Shown here one piece after another: positions 8,501 through 17,797 of a stretch of DNA of 64,000 nucleotides (positions are counted from its first letter, which is position 1; every line of letters begins with the position of its first letter). Where the stretch lies: the NCBI RefSeq assembly GCF_963973895.1, contig NZ_CAXBBF010000002.1. One strand, written 5' to 3'. The stretch comes from Porticoccus sp950063125 (lineage in GTDB: Bacteria > Pseudomonadota > Gammaproteobacteria > Pseudomonadales > Porticoccaceae). The notes beneath the pieces are model-generated. The model did no database searches. It saw only the letters and a list, made by a program, of their open reading frames with translations, and was not told the origin of the DNA. Made by a program: the position numbers and the translations under genes.

Positions 8501-9349
8501 CTAGGAGCGAGCCTTAACATGAATAGCTCCATAGGGCTCGCTCTGTACAATTTCAATGAGAGATTCTTTGATCAATTCCATCAGCGCCAAAAAAGTGACC
8601 ACCACACCACCGCGACCTTCTGACAGTTTGAACAAACTGACAAACGGCAGAAACTGCTTACCCCTCAGGGCTTCCAGTACCTGGGACATTCGCTCCCGGG
8701 TGGACAATCGTTCCAGTTGTACCTTGTGACTCTCGAACATCTGCGCACGGCGCAGCACATCGGCAAGCACCAGCAGCAGTTCTTTCATGGCAACGTCTGG
8801 CTCAGGCCGTACCTGCCGACAATCCGGTGCTTTTGCCGTGGCCAGAAACACATCGCGACCGAGGCGCGGCAGGTCATCAATGTCTTCGGAAGCCTGTTTG
8901 AAGCGTTCATATTCCTGGAGCCTGCGGATCAGCTCGGCCCGGGGGTCCTCTTCGTGCTCTTCAGCCACCTGACGGGGCAACAACATACGGGATTTAATCT
9001 CGGCCAGCATGGCTGCCATCAACAGGTATTCGGCAGCCAGTTCCAATTGCATGGATTGCATCATCTCGATGTAAACCATGTACTGCCGGGTAATCTCCGC
9101 AACGTTGATCTCGAGAATGTCCAAGTTTTGCCGTCGAATCATGTAAAGCAACAGATCCAGGGGACCCTCAAATGCCTCAAGGAAGACCTCCAACGCTTCA
9201 GGTGGAATGTACAGATCCTTGGGTATCTCAGTAATCTGACGCCCCAACACGACAGCAAAAGGCATTTCCCCCTGTAAGGGGTGAGGCAGTATCTCGGACA
9301 CCGGATCCGCTTGTGTTGTCTCTCCTTCCGGAGCAGCTGTCATGATCAT
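8501..9349 (-). CDS. scpA: Segregation and condensation protein A
   Basis: ScpA is the kleisin of the Smc-ScpAB complex. Family signatures are FEGPLDLLLYMIRRQNLDIL near residue 60, EYLLMAAMLAEIKSRMLLP, and a C-terminal winged-helix region with VVTFLALMELIKESLIEI. The protein has 282 residues, with an N-terminal extension of about 50 residues before the conserved core. The start is an ATG at 9349; a second ATG two codons later is equally possible. First gene of the scpA-scpB-rluB-epimerase-acyltransferase transcription unit. Confidence 0.94.
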   Translation of the reverse strand: MIMTAAPEGETTQADPVSEILPHPLQGEMPFAVVLGRQITEIPKDLYIPPEALEVFLEAFEGPLDLLLYMIRRQNLDILEINVAEITRQYMVYIEMMQSMQLELAAEYLLMAAMLAEIKSRMLLPRQVAEEHEEDPRAELIRRLQEYERFKQASEDIDDLPRLGRDVFLATAKAPDCRQVRPEPDVAMKELLLVLADVLRRAQMFESHKVQLERLSTRERMSQVLEALRGKQFLPFVSLFKLSEGRGGVVVTFLALMELIKESLIEIVQSEPYGAIHVKARS

Positions 9350-9397
9350 AAATCACTTTAGGCAGATGGTATGGGGGGCCTGGTATTGGGCCCGGAT

Positions 9398-9403
9398 ATT
9401 ATA
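9398..9403 (-). promoter_or_regulatory. Probable -10 box of the scpAB-rluB operon
   Basis: A perfect TATAAT lies on the minus strand about 50 bases upstream of scpA, just downstream of the yciO-like stop codon. A -35 element at 16-17 bases (TGGCTG) is poor. The position fits a promoter that separates scpA from the preceding gene. Confidence 0.4.
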
Positions 9404-9444
9404 CGGTGACTGGCAATCACAGCCACTGGTCGAAGATAATACGG

Positions 9445-10068
9445 TCAGATAATAACGTCTTCAAACCGACCAACCCCCTGGCGGGTAACCTGGGGCACCT
9501 CACCGGAGAGGTCAACCACGGTGGTCGCCTCAAGACCACAATAGCCCCCGTCAACGATCAGATCCACATGATGTTCGAGGGTATCACGAATATCATAGGG
9601 ATCCGTCAACGGGTATTCATCCGTCGGCATAATCAGTGTGACACTCATCAGGGGTTCACCCAGCTCTTCAAGTAGCGCCAGTGCGATTGGGTTACCCGGG
9701 ACCCGGAGCCCAATCGTTTTCCGTTTCGGATGCATAAGCCGACGGGGTACTTCGGCGGTCGCGTCCAGGATGAATGTATAGGGTCCTGGCGTATAGGTCT
9801 TCAACAGGCGAAACACCTGATTATCCACCCTGGCGTAAGCCGACAGCTCGGAAAGATCACGACACATCAGGGTAAAATTGTGATGTTTGTCCAATTGGCG
9901 GATCTGACGGATTCGGTCCAGCGCTTTTTTGTCGCCAATCTGACAACCGAGGGCATACGCAGAATCGGTGGGATAGACGATAACACCACCGGCACGGACA
10001 ATTTCCACGGCCTGACGAATCAGTCGCAGCTGGGGATTTTCAGGGTGAATAGAGAAAAACTGACTCAT
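9445..10068 (-). CDS. yciO: YciO/Sua5/YrdC-family protein (threonylcarbamoyl-AMP synthase-like)
   Basis: Single YrdC-like domain of about 207 residues. The N-terminus SQFFSIHPENPQ and the blocks GGVIVYPTDSAYALGCQ, KRKTIGLRVP and STTVVDL-like EATTVVDLSGEVP match the YciO branch of the Sua5/TsaC family, which makes the threonylcarbamoyl adenylate for tRNA t6A. YciO itself is a paralogue of TsaC whose cellular role is less settled. I start at the ATG at 10068, where family similarity begins; the frame remains open 17 codons further upstream. It is upstream of scpA, as in other gammaproteobacteria. Confidence 0.88.
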   Translation of the reverse strand: MSQFFSIHPENPQLRLIRQAVEIVRAGGVIVYPTDSAYALGCQIGDKKALDRIRQIRQLDKHHNFTLMCRDLSELSAYARVDNQVFRLLKTYTPGPYTFILDATAEVPRRLMHPKRKTIGLRVPGNPIALALLEELGEPLMSVTLIMPTDEYPLTDPYDIRDTLEHHVDLIVDGGYCGLEATTVVDLSGEVPQVTRQGVGRFEDVII

Positions 10069-10200
10069 GGGGCAAACATCTGTAAATTTCCGCGCAATTA
10101 TTACACATTTGCCGGTCAATAAAGGCAGAAAAGTATTTCTGATTGAAGTGGTCAGGGGCCATTAAACAGGCACGCCAATCCCAAGAACAATCAAAAACAT

Positions 10201-13200
10201 TCATGCATCAAAAGCGGGGCGAAGAAAAGCCCTCTCAAAATCTGCCGCCGAAACAGGTTTGCCAAAATAATAGCCCTGACACGTATCACAACCCAATTGC
10301 TGAAGAAGACGGTATTGCTCTTCCGTTTCCACACCCTCGGCAACCGTACTCAGCCCCATGCTCTTGGCCAATGCCACCACCCCGCTGACAATCGCCTTGT
10401 CATTTTCGTCCCGATCGATATCCCGGATAAACATCCGGTCAATTTTGAGCACATCGACCGGCAATCGCTTGAGGTAATTAAGTGACGAGAATCCACTGCC
10501 GAAATCATCAATCGCCAACGTCAGGCCCATCTTGCGAAGTGCATTCAGGTCGGATTCCAACGCCTCGGGGTTTTCCATCAACGTACTCTCGGTAATTTCC
10601 AACTCCAGTGATTGCGGACTGATCTCATATTTGTCGATAAGATTGCTTATTTTCTGACGAAAATCCTCCAGCTGGATATCCTTACTGGAGAGATTCACAG
10701 CCATCTTCATCTCGCTACCATTGTCACGCCAGATTTTGAGCTGTCTGCAGGCGTTTTCAAGAACCCAGTCACTGATTGTGTTGATCAGTCCAGACTCCTC
10801 CGCAAGGGGAATAAACGTATCGGGAGACAGTAGCCCGTGTTTGGGATGCTGCCATCGGATTAGCGCCTCCGCTCCAATCATTTCTCCTGATGCCGTATCT
10901 ATCTGGGGCTGGTAATAGAGTCTCAGCTCACCATCTGTAGCGGCGTGCCGAAGTTCGCGCTCGACTTCCATGCGGCGCACCATTTCGTCTTCCATACCTT
11001 CAATGTAGAAACAATAGCCATTGCGGTGTTCTTTGGCACGGAACATCGCTGAGTCGGCATGTTTCATCAGCGAGCCAACATCCTGCCCATCATCGGGGAA
11101 AACGGAAATACCGATACTGGTGGTGACAAACATTTTTTGCTGTAAAAAAACAAACGGCTGGCCCAATGCATCGCAGATTTTGCCCGCAATTTTGGAAACG
11201 ATATCCCGATCCGTCACGCCTTCAAGGACCACAGTAAATTCATCGCCACCGAGCCGCGCCACAAAATCCTGGTTCCTTACGCAGCGCTGTATCCTCTCCG
11301 ATACGGCTTTTAACAGCAGGTCACCGGCATCATGGCCCAAGGTATCGTTGATCATTTTGAACCGATCAAGGTCGAGGAACATGATGGCAACCATTTTTTC
11401 CTCAATCTGTGCGCGGTTGACCATCACCCTGAGCTGTTGCATAAGATTGGTTCTGTTGGGCAAACCGGTCAATGGGTCGTGATAGGCCAGCTGTCTGACG
11501 TGTTTCTCTACCTTGTTCGCATGAATCAGTCGCGATACGCGCTGTTTGAGCACAGCAAAATGGATGGGTTTTGGGATATAGTCGGAAGCGCCGGCAGCGA
11601 AAGCCTTGACGATGGCTTCTTCATTATCCAGTGCCGTAATCATCAATACCGGCGTATTGGCGCCCTTAGGCAGTTGACGGATTCGCTCACAGGCAGTGAA
11701 ACCATCCACCTCGGGCATCATGGCATCCATCAACACCAGGTCGGGCATATCACGCTGACACATGGAAATCGCCTGCATACCATTGCCGGCTTCCTCAATC
11801 ACGTAATCCTCATTTTTGAAAACGTTCTTTAACGCCAGTCGCATGGAGCGATCATCATCAACCACCAGAATGTGATAGCTCTTTTTGCGTACTTTGTCAG
11901 CATCGTCCGAGTCGGGTATGAACTCTTGAAGATCCTTGCTGAGAGTAGCAAAGGCCCCCTTGAGTTGTTCGAACAGACTATCGGCACCAGCCAGATCGTC
12001 AATCGCACCTTTTTCTTCAATCGTTTTGGCCAGCTCTGTGACACGCCGGGCACCAAAGTTGGACGCACTGCCCTTCACCGTGTGCGCGAGCTCTCTCACC
12101 TGGCGCCCATCGCTCTCTGTAATGGCTTGTTTAAGCGACTGAAGATACACAGGAGTGTCTTCAAGAAACGCTTCAATCATTGAAACGATCACTTCCCCAA
12201 CGCTTGCTTTCAACTCCTGGATAACCAGTGGGTCATAACTGAATCCAGAAACGTCCACACCACGAACAGAAAAAAGGTCGTCGTCCCCGTGGTTATCGGT
12301 AGATTCATCTTTGTCTGGTGGCACCCATTTCAGGAGCATTTTTTCCAGATCATCTATACGAAGGGGTTTTGACAAAAAATCGTCCATACCTGCGTCCATG
12401 CAACGATCTACTTCCAATTGGGTATTGTTGGCAGTCATCGCGATAATAGGAATACCGGGGCTGTTATCATGGCCGCCTTCGTACATCCTGATTTGTCTGG
12501 TCGCATCGTAACCATTCATGACCGGCATGTAACAGTCCATCAAAACTGCATCAAAGCGATTGCGAATGACTGCCTCTACAGCACCCTTGCCCGTATCGAC
12601 CAGTTCGCACTGGCAACCCATACGCTCAAGCATGGCAATCGCTACTTTTTGATTGGGACGATTGTCATCTACCACCAGGATTTTTCGCTGTCGGCTATAC
12701 AGTTTGTTGATTGTTTTAGTGGTTGTTTTTTTCTCATCAGTCTCGACGACACCGAGGAATAACTGTTCCAGGCAACCTTTGATTTCGGTAGTTCTCAAGG
12801 GTTTGTTGAGACGCGCCATGCCAGCCATTTTTTCTAGGCCGCCAGTTACCCAGGGGTTATTGAGAATAGCTATCAAGGTATCTTTCAGGGAGGCCTCTTC
12901 CTTGACCAGCTTGAGAAAATCAGGTCCCTTCAGGCCCGGCATATCTTCATCAATCAGGAGAATATCCAGCTCTTCATCATCTGTGGACATTTTACGGATG
13001 AGCTCCAGTGCCTTGAATCCCGAATCGGTTGAATCGCAATGAATTCCCAACCTTTCCAGTTGTTGCACACCAAAGGCGCGCACGATCGGACTGTTATCAA
13101 CCAGCAAAGCACTTTTGCCGGAGAAGGTGGCAGCTGCACTCACTCCGGTATTTTGATCGCCTCTTATTTCTGTGGGCAGGGTGAACCAGAACGAGCTTCC

Positions 13201-14664
13201 ATTGCCCTGCTCACTGGATACCCTGATATGCCCTCCCATGAGTTCAACAATTTGCCTGCTGATCGCCAAGCCGAGACCGGTTCCCTCATATTGTTTTGTG
13301 CTGGAGGAGTCCACTTGGGTAAAAGCCTCAAATATACGGTTCTGGTCTTCAACTGTAATCCCGATACCGGAGTCGCGAACTTCAAATTGCAACATAACCT
13401 GTTCAGGGGGAGCATTATCATCATTTTCAATAACCGTCACATAGACCGCGACCTCCCCAATATCGGTAAATTTGATCGCATTGCCCAACAGGTTAATCAG
13501 TACCTGTCGAATTCTCGACGCGTCGCCATTAATGACGGACGGCACCTGCTCACTGGTCAGGTATCCCAGATCAATTTTCTTCTTCAAAGCCTGGTTTGCC
13601 AGCAGGCCCGTCACGTCATCCAGAAGCTCGTAAAGGTAGCAATCTTCCTTCTCAATGGTCAGGTTATGGGTATCAATTTCCGAGAAAGTAAGAATTTCAT
13701 CGATCAATTCCAGCAAGCCTTCACCAGAGGTCTTTGCTGTTTCCACATACTCGAGCTGCTTCGGGCTCAACCCCATGGTCATCAAAAGATCCAGCATGCC
13801 TAGGACTGCATTCATCGGAGTGCGCAGTTCATGCGTCACATTGGCCGCGAATTCTCCTTTGATACGGGCGGACTCCAGCGCCGCAGACATGGCTCTCACC
13901 AACTCCTGCTGTCGATTTTCCAGGGCTTCCATCATGGAATTGAAAGCATGCTGCATGTCAGTAATATCGGCGGGGCCGCCCAGGTCTGCACGAATTACTG
14001 AATCCCCTTCTTCAGCGCGTTTCATGGTTATCGAAAGCTTTTCCAGAGGATTGGTGAGGCGACGGGAAATCCCCAACAGCAACAACAGCAGAATCACAGC
14101 AATAATCATGGAAATGAACAGGTTGCTCTGCAAAATACTTTGTTCCATCAAAATCAAAGCATCCTTGCCAACAACAACCGAAATATAGCCCAGCGTCTCC
14201 CGCTCTGACTTACCATCATCAGAGTATTCTTCCCAGAGGGCATCCTCAGTTTTCCCGGCGATAACAGGCGCGTTAAACACCCAATGATTATCATTCTCGT
14301 GAATGAGGCTGACTTCGTCTGAGTGATCTCCTGACTGCAGCGCCTCATCACCCCCGGCATAGAGGACCTCACCCGTATCCAGCATCACGGTTACAGCTTT
14401 GACACCGGGGAAGTTAAGAGCGTTATCCACCAGATCCTTGGCGCTCTCACGACTCTGGTAGAGAAGAGACAGCTCACCCTGCCTGGCAAGCGACTCTATT
14501 ACCTGGAAGCCCTGTTGAAGTTGGCCATCACGAAAAATTTTACTTGAAATATTGCTGACTGCGAGAGATGTGATCAGTGCCATCACCAGAATACCAACCA
14601 CAAAAATCAAGGCCAGCTGGTGCCTGAATTTCATGTTGGTGGTTTTGTTTCTGGAAAGCCCCAT
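10201..14664 (-). CDS. Hybrid sensor histidine kinase with three receivers, HPt, GGDEF and EAL
   Basis: A 1487-residue inner-membrane signalling protein. Order of parts: TM1 about 13-34; periplasmic sensor 35-180; TM2 181-199; HAMP about 200-250; HisKA with His278 in NVTHELRTP; HATPase about 380-500; receiver 1 (Asp572, IDEDMPGLKG); receiver 2 (Asp710, VLMDCYMPVMNG); HPt (His861, AHTVKGSASNF); receiver 3 (Asp980, LVLMDAMMPEVDGF); GGDEF at 1139-1143, with an RxxD product-inhibition site (RNQD, 1130-1133); and EAL (EAL at 1266-1268, IDDFGSG at 1395). All key residues are present, so both cyclase and phosphodiesterase could be active. It resembles a BarA-type phosphorelay fused to a c-di-GMP module. 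It is the last gene of a six-gene operon, 10 bases after the binding-protein gene, which is probably its sensory partner. Confidence 0.92.
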   Translation of the reverse strand: MGLSRNKTTNMKFRHQLALIFVVGILVMALITSLAVSNISSKIFRDGQLQQGFQVIESLARQGELSLLYQSRESAKDLVDNALNFPGVKAVTVMLDTGEVLYAGGDEALQSGDHSDEVSLIHENDNHWVFNAPVIAGKTEDALWEEYSDDGKSERETLGYISVVVGKDALILMEQSILQSNLFISMIIAVILLLLLLGISRRLTNPLEKLSITMKRAEEGDSVIRADLGGPADITDMQHAFNSMMEALENRQQELVRAMSAALESARIKGEFAANVTHELRTPMNAVLGMLDLLMTMGLSPKQLEYVETAKTSGEGLLELIDEILTFSEIDTHNLTIEKEDCYLYELLDDVTGLLANQALKKKIDLGYLTSEQVPSVINGDASRIRQVLINLLGNAIKFTDIGEVAVYVTVIENDDNAPPEQVMLQFEVRDSGIGITVEDQNRIFEAFTQVDSSSTKQYEGTGLGLAISRQIVELMGGHIRVSSEQGNGSSFWFTLPTEIRGDQNTGVSAAATFSGKSALLVDNSPIVRAFGVQQLERLGIHCDSTDSGFKALELIRKMSTDDEELDILLIDEDMPGLKGPDFLKLVKEEASLKDTLIAILNNPWVTGGLEKMAGMARLNKPLRTTEIKGCLEQLFLGVVETDEKKTTTKTINKLYSRQRKILVVDDNRPNQKVAIAMLERMGCQCELVDTGKGAVEAVIRNRFDAVLMDCYMPVMNGYDATRQIRMYEGGHDNSPGIPIIAMTANNTQLEVDRCMDAGMDDFLSKPLRIDDLEKMLLKWVPPDKDESTDNHGDDDLFSVRGVDVSGFSYDPLVIQELKASVGEVIVSMIEAFLEDTPVYLQSLKQAITESDGRQVRELAHTVKGSASNFGARRVTELAKTIEEKGAIDDLAGADSLFEQLKGAFATLSKDLQEFIPDSDDADKVRKKSYHILVVDDDRSMRLALKNVFKNEDYVIEEAGNGMQAISMCQRDMPDLVLMDAMMPEVDGFTACERIRQLPKGANTPVLMITALDNEEAIVKAFAAGASDYIPKPIHFAVLKQRVSRLIHANKVEKHVRQLAYHDPLTGLPNRTNLMQQLRVMVNRAQIEEKMVAIMFLDLDRFKMINDTLGHDAGDLLLKAVSERIQRCVRNQDFVARLGGDEFTVVLEGVTDRDIVSKIAGKICDALGQPFVFLQQKMFVTTSIGISVFPDDGQDVGSLMKHADSAMFRAKEHRNGYCFYIEGMEDEMVRRMEVERELRHAATDGELRLYYQPQIDTASGEMIGAEALIRWQHPKHGLLSPDTFIPLAEESGLINTISDWVLENACRQLKIWRDNGSEMKMAVNLSSKDIQLEDFRQKISNLIDKYEISPQSLELEITESTLMENPEALESDLNALRKMGLTLAIDDFGSGFSSLNYLKRLPVDVLKIDRMFIRDIDRDENDKAIVSGVVALAKSMGLSTVAEGVETEEQYRLLQQLGCDTCQGYYFGKPVSAADFERAFLRPAFDA

Positions 14665-14674
14665 CGTTCAATAG

Positions 14675-15619
14675 TTACCTGGCTGGCAACAACAGATTGA
14701 CTTCGTCCCTGAGCTTGGAAGAAAGAGACAGACCCAAGTGATTCCCTGTCCGCTCATTAACCGCCAGCAGGACGTCCTGAAGCGGGCTCATCTTATGATC
14801 AATGTCACTGCTGAGTATTCTATTGGCGAGGTTACCTAGGCTTGCACCCATCTTTCGGTTATCCGGATAAACGGCAAACAATGCACCGTGTTTCACGTGC
14901 AGCGGATTCGAGGAAAACACCACCAGATTTTTTTTCCATGCAACATCCAACAGCATCGATAAAATGGCGCTATTCACAAAAGAACCATCCTGCAAAATCC
15001 AGACGGCATCACCTGAGCTCGCGTGTTTGGTCAACTCGGCATAGATAGCGGCTGCCTCTCTGATATCTGAACCCTGATGAATGATCAACTCCTTCCCCCT
15101 GCTGGCCAGAAACTCACTGGCACCAAGCAACTGAATGTCTTCTCCCTGGGTTTTTTTTACCACATGGACCCGCTTGACGGCAGGAGACAACATAATCAGT
15201 TTTTCCAGAATGACCTTTGAATCGGGAATCATTAAAATTCCCGGAAACGGATACCGTGCATCACTGACTGCTCCCAATACAATGGGCACCTGATTTTTTT
15301 CCAACTCCAGGCTTAGCACACTTCTCTGCCCCAGAGCCAATATGACATCAGGACGATTAGCTTTGACAATGGGTAAGGCAACCTCATTTTCGTCCAGAGA
15401 AACAAGCGTTGTTCGCCCCCGGAATTCCTCTTTTGCTCCGGCCGAAATATCTTCAAATATTTTTGAGAAAGGGGCGCGTATCTCCGGGTAGAGAACAAGC
15501 AGCTCAGCACTGACTGTATGGCTACTCAAACCGGATAAAAATAGCATAGAAAACAGCATAGCCGCTGTAATAAACGAGCGGCTGGCAAATAGAGAAGAGT
15601 TAAGAAAAAGTTGTTTCAT
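14675..15619 (-). CDS. Periplasmic ABC-type substrate-binding protein without a transporter
   Basis: A 314-residue secreted protein: an N-terminal signal peptide (hydrophobic stretch about residues 16-37, cleavage probably after SAE or VSA) followed by a two-lobe binding fold. The segments NRPDVILALGQRSVLSL and VPIVLGAVSDARYPFPGI match the PF04392-type ABC substrate-binding family (TrpX-like). No permease or ATPase gene is near. It sits between the TonB receptor and the hybrid kinase, with gaps of 36 and 10 bases, so it more likely presents a ligand to the kinase sensor domain than to a transporter. The ligand is unknown. Confidence 0.78.
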   Translation of the reverse strand: MKQLFLNSSLFASRSFITAAMLFSMLFLSGLSSHTVSAELLVLYPEIRAPFSKIFEDISAGAKEEFRGRTTLVSLDENEVALPIVKANRPDVILALGQRSVLSLELEKNQVPIVLGAVSDARYPFPGILMIPDSKVILEKLIMLSPAVKRVHVVKKTQGEDIQLLGASEFLASRGKELIIHQGSDIREAAAIYAELTKHASSGDAVWILQDGSFVNSAILSMLLDVAWKKNLVVFSSNPLHVKHGALFAVYPDNRKMGASLGNLANRILSSDIDHKMSPLQDVLLAVNERTGNHLGLSLSSKLRDEVNLLLPAR

Positions 15620-15655
15620 CCTTGGATCCTGTCGAATAACCGACTACAGCGTTCC

Positions 15656-17794
15656 CTAATAGTTATAACGTATTTCAGCCATGATAGTCTGACCCGCCAA
15701 TGGCAGATCATCGGGTATGAATGCCCCAAAATCCGAATTTGGACTGGGCTCTCGGGCATTTTCATCAAAGAGGTTTTTGACAATCAACGCCACATCTACT
15801 CCGGTCCAGAGGGACTTGCGGCGCAGTGTCACATCGACCAGAGCATAATTATCAATATCGGAACGGGCATCCCCCCCTGCACGATTCCGATCCATGACCC
15901 AGTTCGCCTGCAGGTTCAGATTCCAATGCTCGGAAAACTGCCAATCCATCTGAGCATAAAGTTGTTTTTCCGGCGAATTTGCCGCATCTTTATCGAGATT
16001 TTTGTCTTTTGACTTCTGCCAGGCGAAATTACCAATCAGCTTTAGGCGCGCCGTTGCATTCCAGCGAGCTTCAAACTCCATACCGTGCCCGGTTTGCTCA
16101 CCCGCGTTTTGGGCCGTGCTGGAGCTACCACCGGGATCGGAGACAAACTGAATAATATCGTCCCATTCATAATAAAATGCGTTGACGTTGATTATCAGAT
16201 CGTAATTTGGACGATAGTCAAAAGCAATTTCATAACTTTTCAATTCTTCCGGATCCAGTGTTGGATTCCCGGCAAACAGCGGATTATTGATTGCTCGTGT
16301 TTGTGCGAAAGATGGAGCCCTAAAAGCTTCGCCATAAATAAGCTTGGTGGTCAGCTTTCTGGTGGTGGACCAAACCAGTGCAAAACGCGGGTTTACTGTA
16401 TCACCAAAATCCGAGTAGTGGTCATAGCGGACACCTGCGGTAAGCTCCCAGTCGTTGGCAAACCGCCAGATATCCTGCAAAAATACATAGTTGTTTTCCC
16501 GCTTGTCTTCTTCGAGGAAAACGAAGGGTGTGTCGCTCACATCCACCACCGGGTCTCCAGGCATAATGGGAAAGCCGGTAGATGGATTAATACCGTAATT
16601 TTTTGACTCTTTTACCTTGTAAACATCACCGTAATAATAACCCGTACCAAAACCAATCTCGTGTTTTTCTATCCCCGTATAAAAACTGGATATATTCAAT
16701 CTGGAGTGACGCTCATAGACTTCCGGACTACCGATCACACCATCAGGAAAGCCACCCGGATAAATCGGCACCCCGAAAGGATCAAAAAAGGGGCCCGTCG
16801 ATCCCGCCGGGTAAAGCACCAGATCGCCCTCCACTTCCTGGGTAGTGTGCAGGTAACTGGCCTGAACCTTTAAAGAGAGGTCTTTGATTATGGCTTTATT
16901 GTCATAGGTCAAATCAGTGTTGAATCTTTGGCTGGAAAACCTATTATTTTCTGCCAGCGCCTGCGCAGCACCGACGCCATCACCCGCATTATTTCGCGAC
17001 TGCAGCCCCCCACGAAGCGTCAGGTTTTTATAGACCAGCTCCAAACGAGCATCATAGTTTTCACGCTGGGTATTCACTGAACCCGGCGCCAGTGACGCAT
17101 TGGTTCCGCTGAACATATCCCAGAGGGATTGGGCGTCTGTTTTTATTTTTTCGTTAAAGCCGTCGGTTTTTTGACCCTCCAGGATGCCATAAAATTTCAG
17201 ATCACCTATCGAGCCACCTTTACTGATCCAAAAGTCCTTGGTATTAAACGTACCGTACCGGGCTCCGGCCTCAAAATGCTCTTCCCCATTGGCCTCGTGG
17301 GTGACAATATTGATGACACCGGCAAAGGCGTCCGCGCCATACAGGGCAGACCCCGGTCCTCTGATCACTTCGATTCGGGATATCGACTGAACCGGCATCC
17401 CCCCCCATACAACATTATTATCCCCATTAAACAAATTGGTTATCGGTATCCCGTTAATCAGCATTAAAACCTGAGGATTGAATCCCGCATAAATACCACG
17501 GAAGGTATAGATTGGGTTATAGCCTGTAATATCTCTCGCCACATGCAACCCGGGAATGGTTTCCAGCACATCATCGATGTCGCGCGCACCGATCTTTTCT
17601 ATTTCTTCTGCGGTAACAACCGAGGCAACGGCCGGGGCCTTGGCAATCGGCTGGGTCACCCCGGTGGCGATACTGATAAATTCTTCTCCACCATACAGGG
17701 ACATCAGCTCCATATCGGAGTCAACCAACAGCTCATCGGCAATGGCGGTTAATGAAGCCATTATCAAGAATGGCGCAAATATCATTTTTTTCAT
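15656..17794 (-). CDS. TonB-dependent outer-membrane receptor
   Basis: A 712-residue receptor with a signal peptide (MKKMIFAPFLIMASLTAIA), a TonB-box-like segment EEFISIATG, a plug domain (about 50-170, with ETIPGLHVARDITGYNP, RGIYAGFNPQVLMLINGIP and RIEVIRGPGSALYGADAFAG) and a 22-strand-type barrel ending in an aromatic residue (AEIRYNY). TonB receptors import siderophores, vitamins, sugars or small signals with energy from TonB-ExbBD. The barrel is of the FepA/CirA/colicin-I-receptor type, but the ligand cannot be assigned. It starts 3 bases after the upstream citrate-synthase-like gene, so import and that enzyme are probably linked. No Fur box was recognised. Confidence 0.92.
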   Translation of the reverse strand: MKKMIFAPFLIMASLTAIADELLVDSDMELMSLYGGEEFISIATGVTQPIAKAPAVASVVTAEEIEKIGARDIDDVLETIPGLHVARDITGYNPIYTFRGIYAGFNPQVLMLINGIPITNLFNGDNNVVWGGMPVQSISRIEVIRGPGSALYGADAFAGVINIVTHEANGEEHFEAGARYGTFNTKDFWISKGGSIGDLKFYGILEGQKTDGFNEKIKTDAQSLWDMFSGTNASLAPGSVNTQRENYDARLELVYKNLTLRGGLQSRNNAGDGVGAAQALAENNRFSSQRFNTDLTYDNKAIIKDLSLKVQASYLHTTQEVEGDLVLYPAGSTGPFFDPFGVPIYPGGFPDGVIGSPEVYERHSRLNISSFYTGIEKHEIGFGTGYYYGDVYKVKESKNYGINPSTGFPIMPGDPVVDVSDTPFVFLEEDKRENNYVFLQDIWRFANDWELTAGVRYDHYSDFGDTVNPRFALVWSTTRKLTTKLIYGEAFRAPSFAQTRAINNPLFAGNPTLDPEELKSYEIAFDYRPNYDLIINVNAFYYEWDDIIQFVSDPGGSSSTAQNAGEQTGHGMEFEARWNATARLKLIGNFAWQKSKDKNLDKDAANSPEKQLYAQMDWQFSEHWNLNLQANWVMDRNRAGGDARSDIDNYALVDVTLRRKSLWTGVDVALIVKNLFDENAREPSPNSDFGAFIPDDLPLAGQTIMAEIRYNY

Positions 17795-17797
17795 TGT

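Noticed and set aside
13039..13803. A 254-codon open frame on the plus strand opposite the hybrid kinase
   Set aside because: It is antisense to the HATPase and receiver 1 region, whose motifs are intact on the minus strand.
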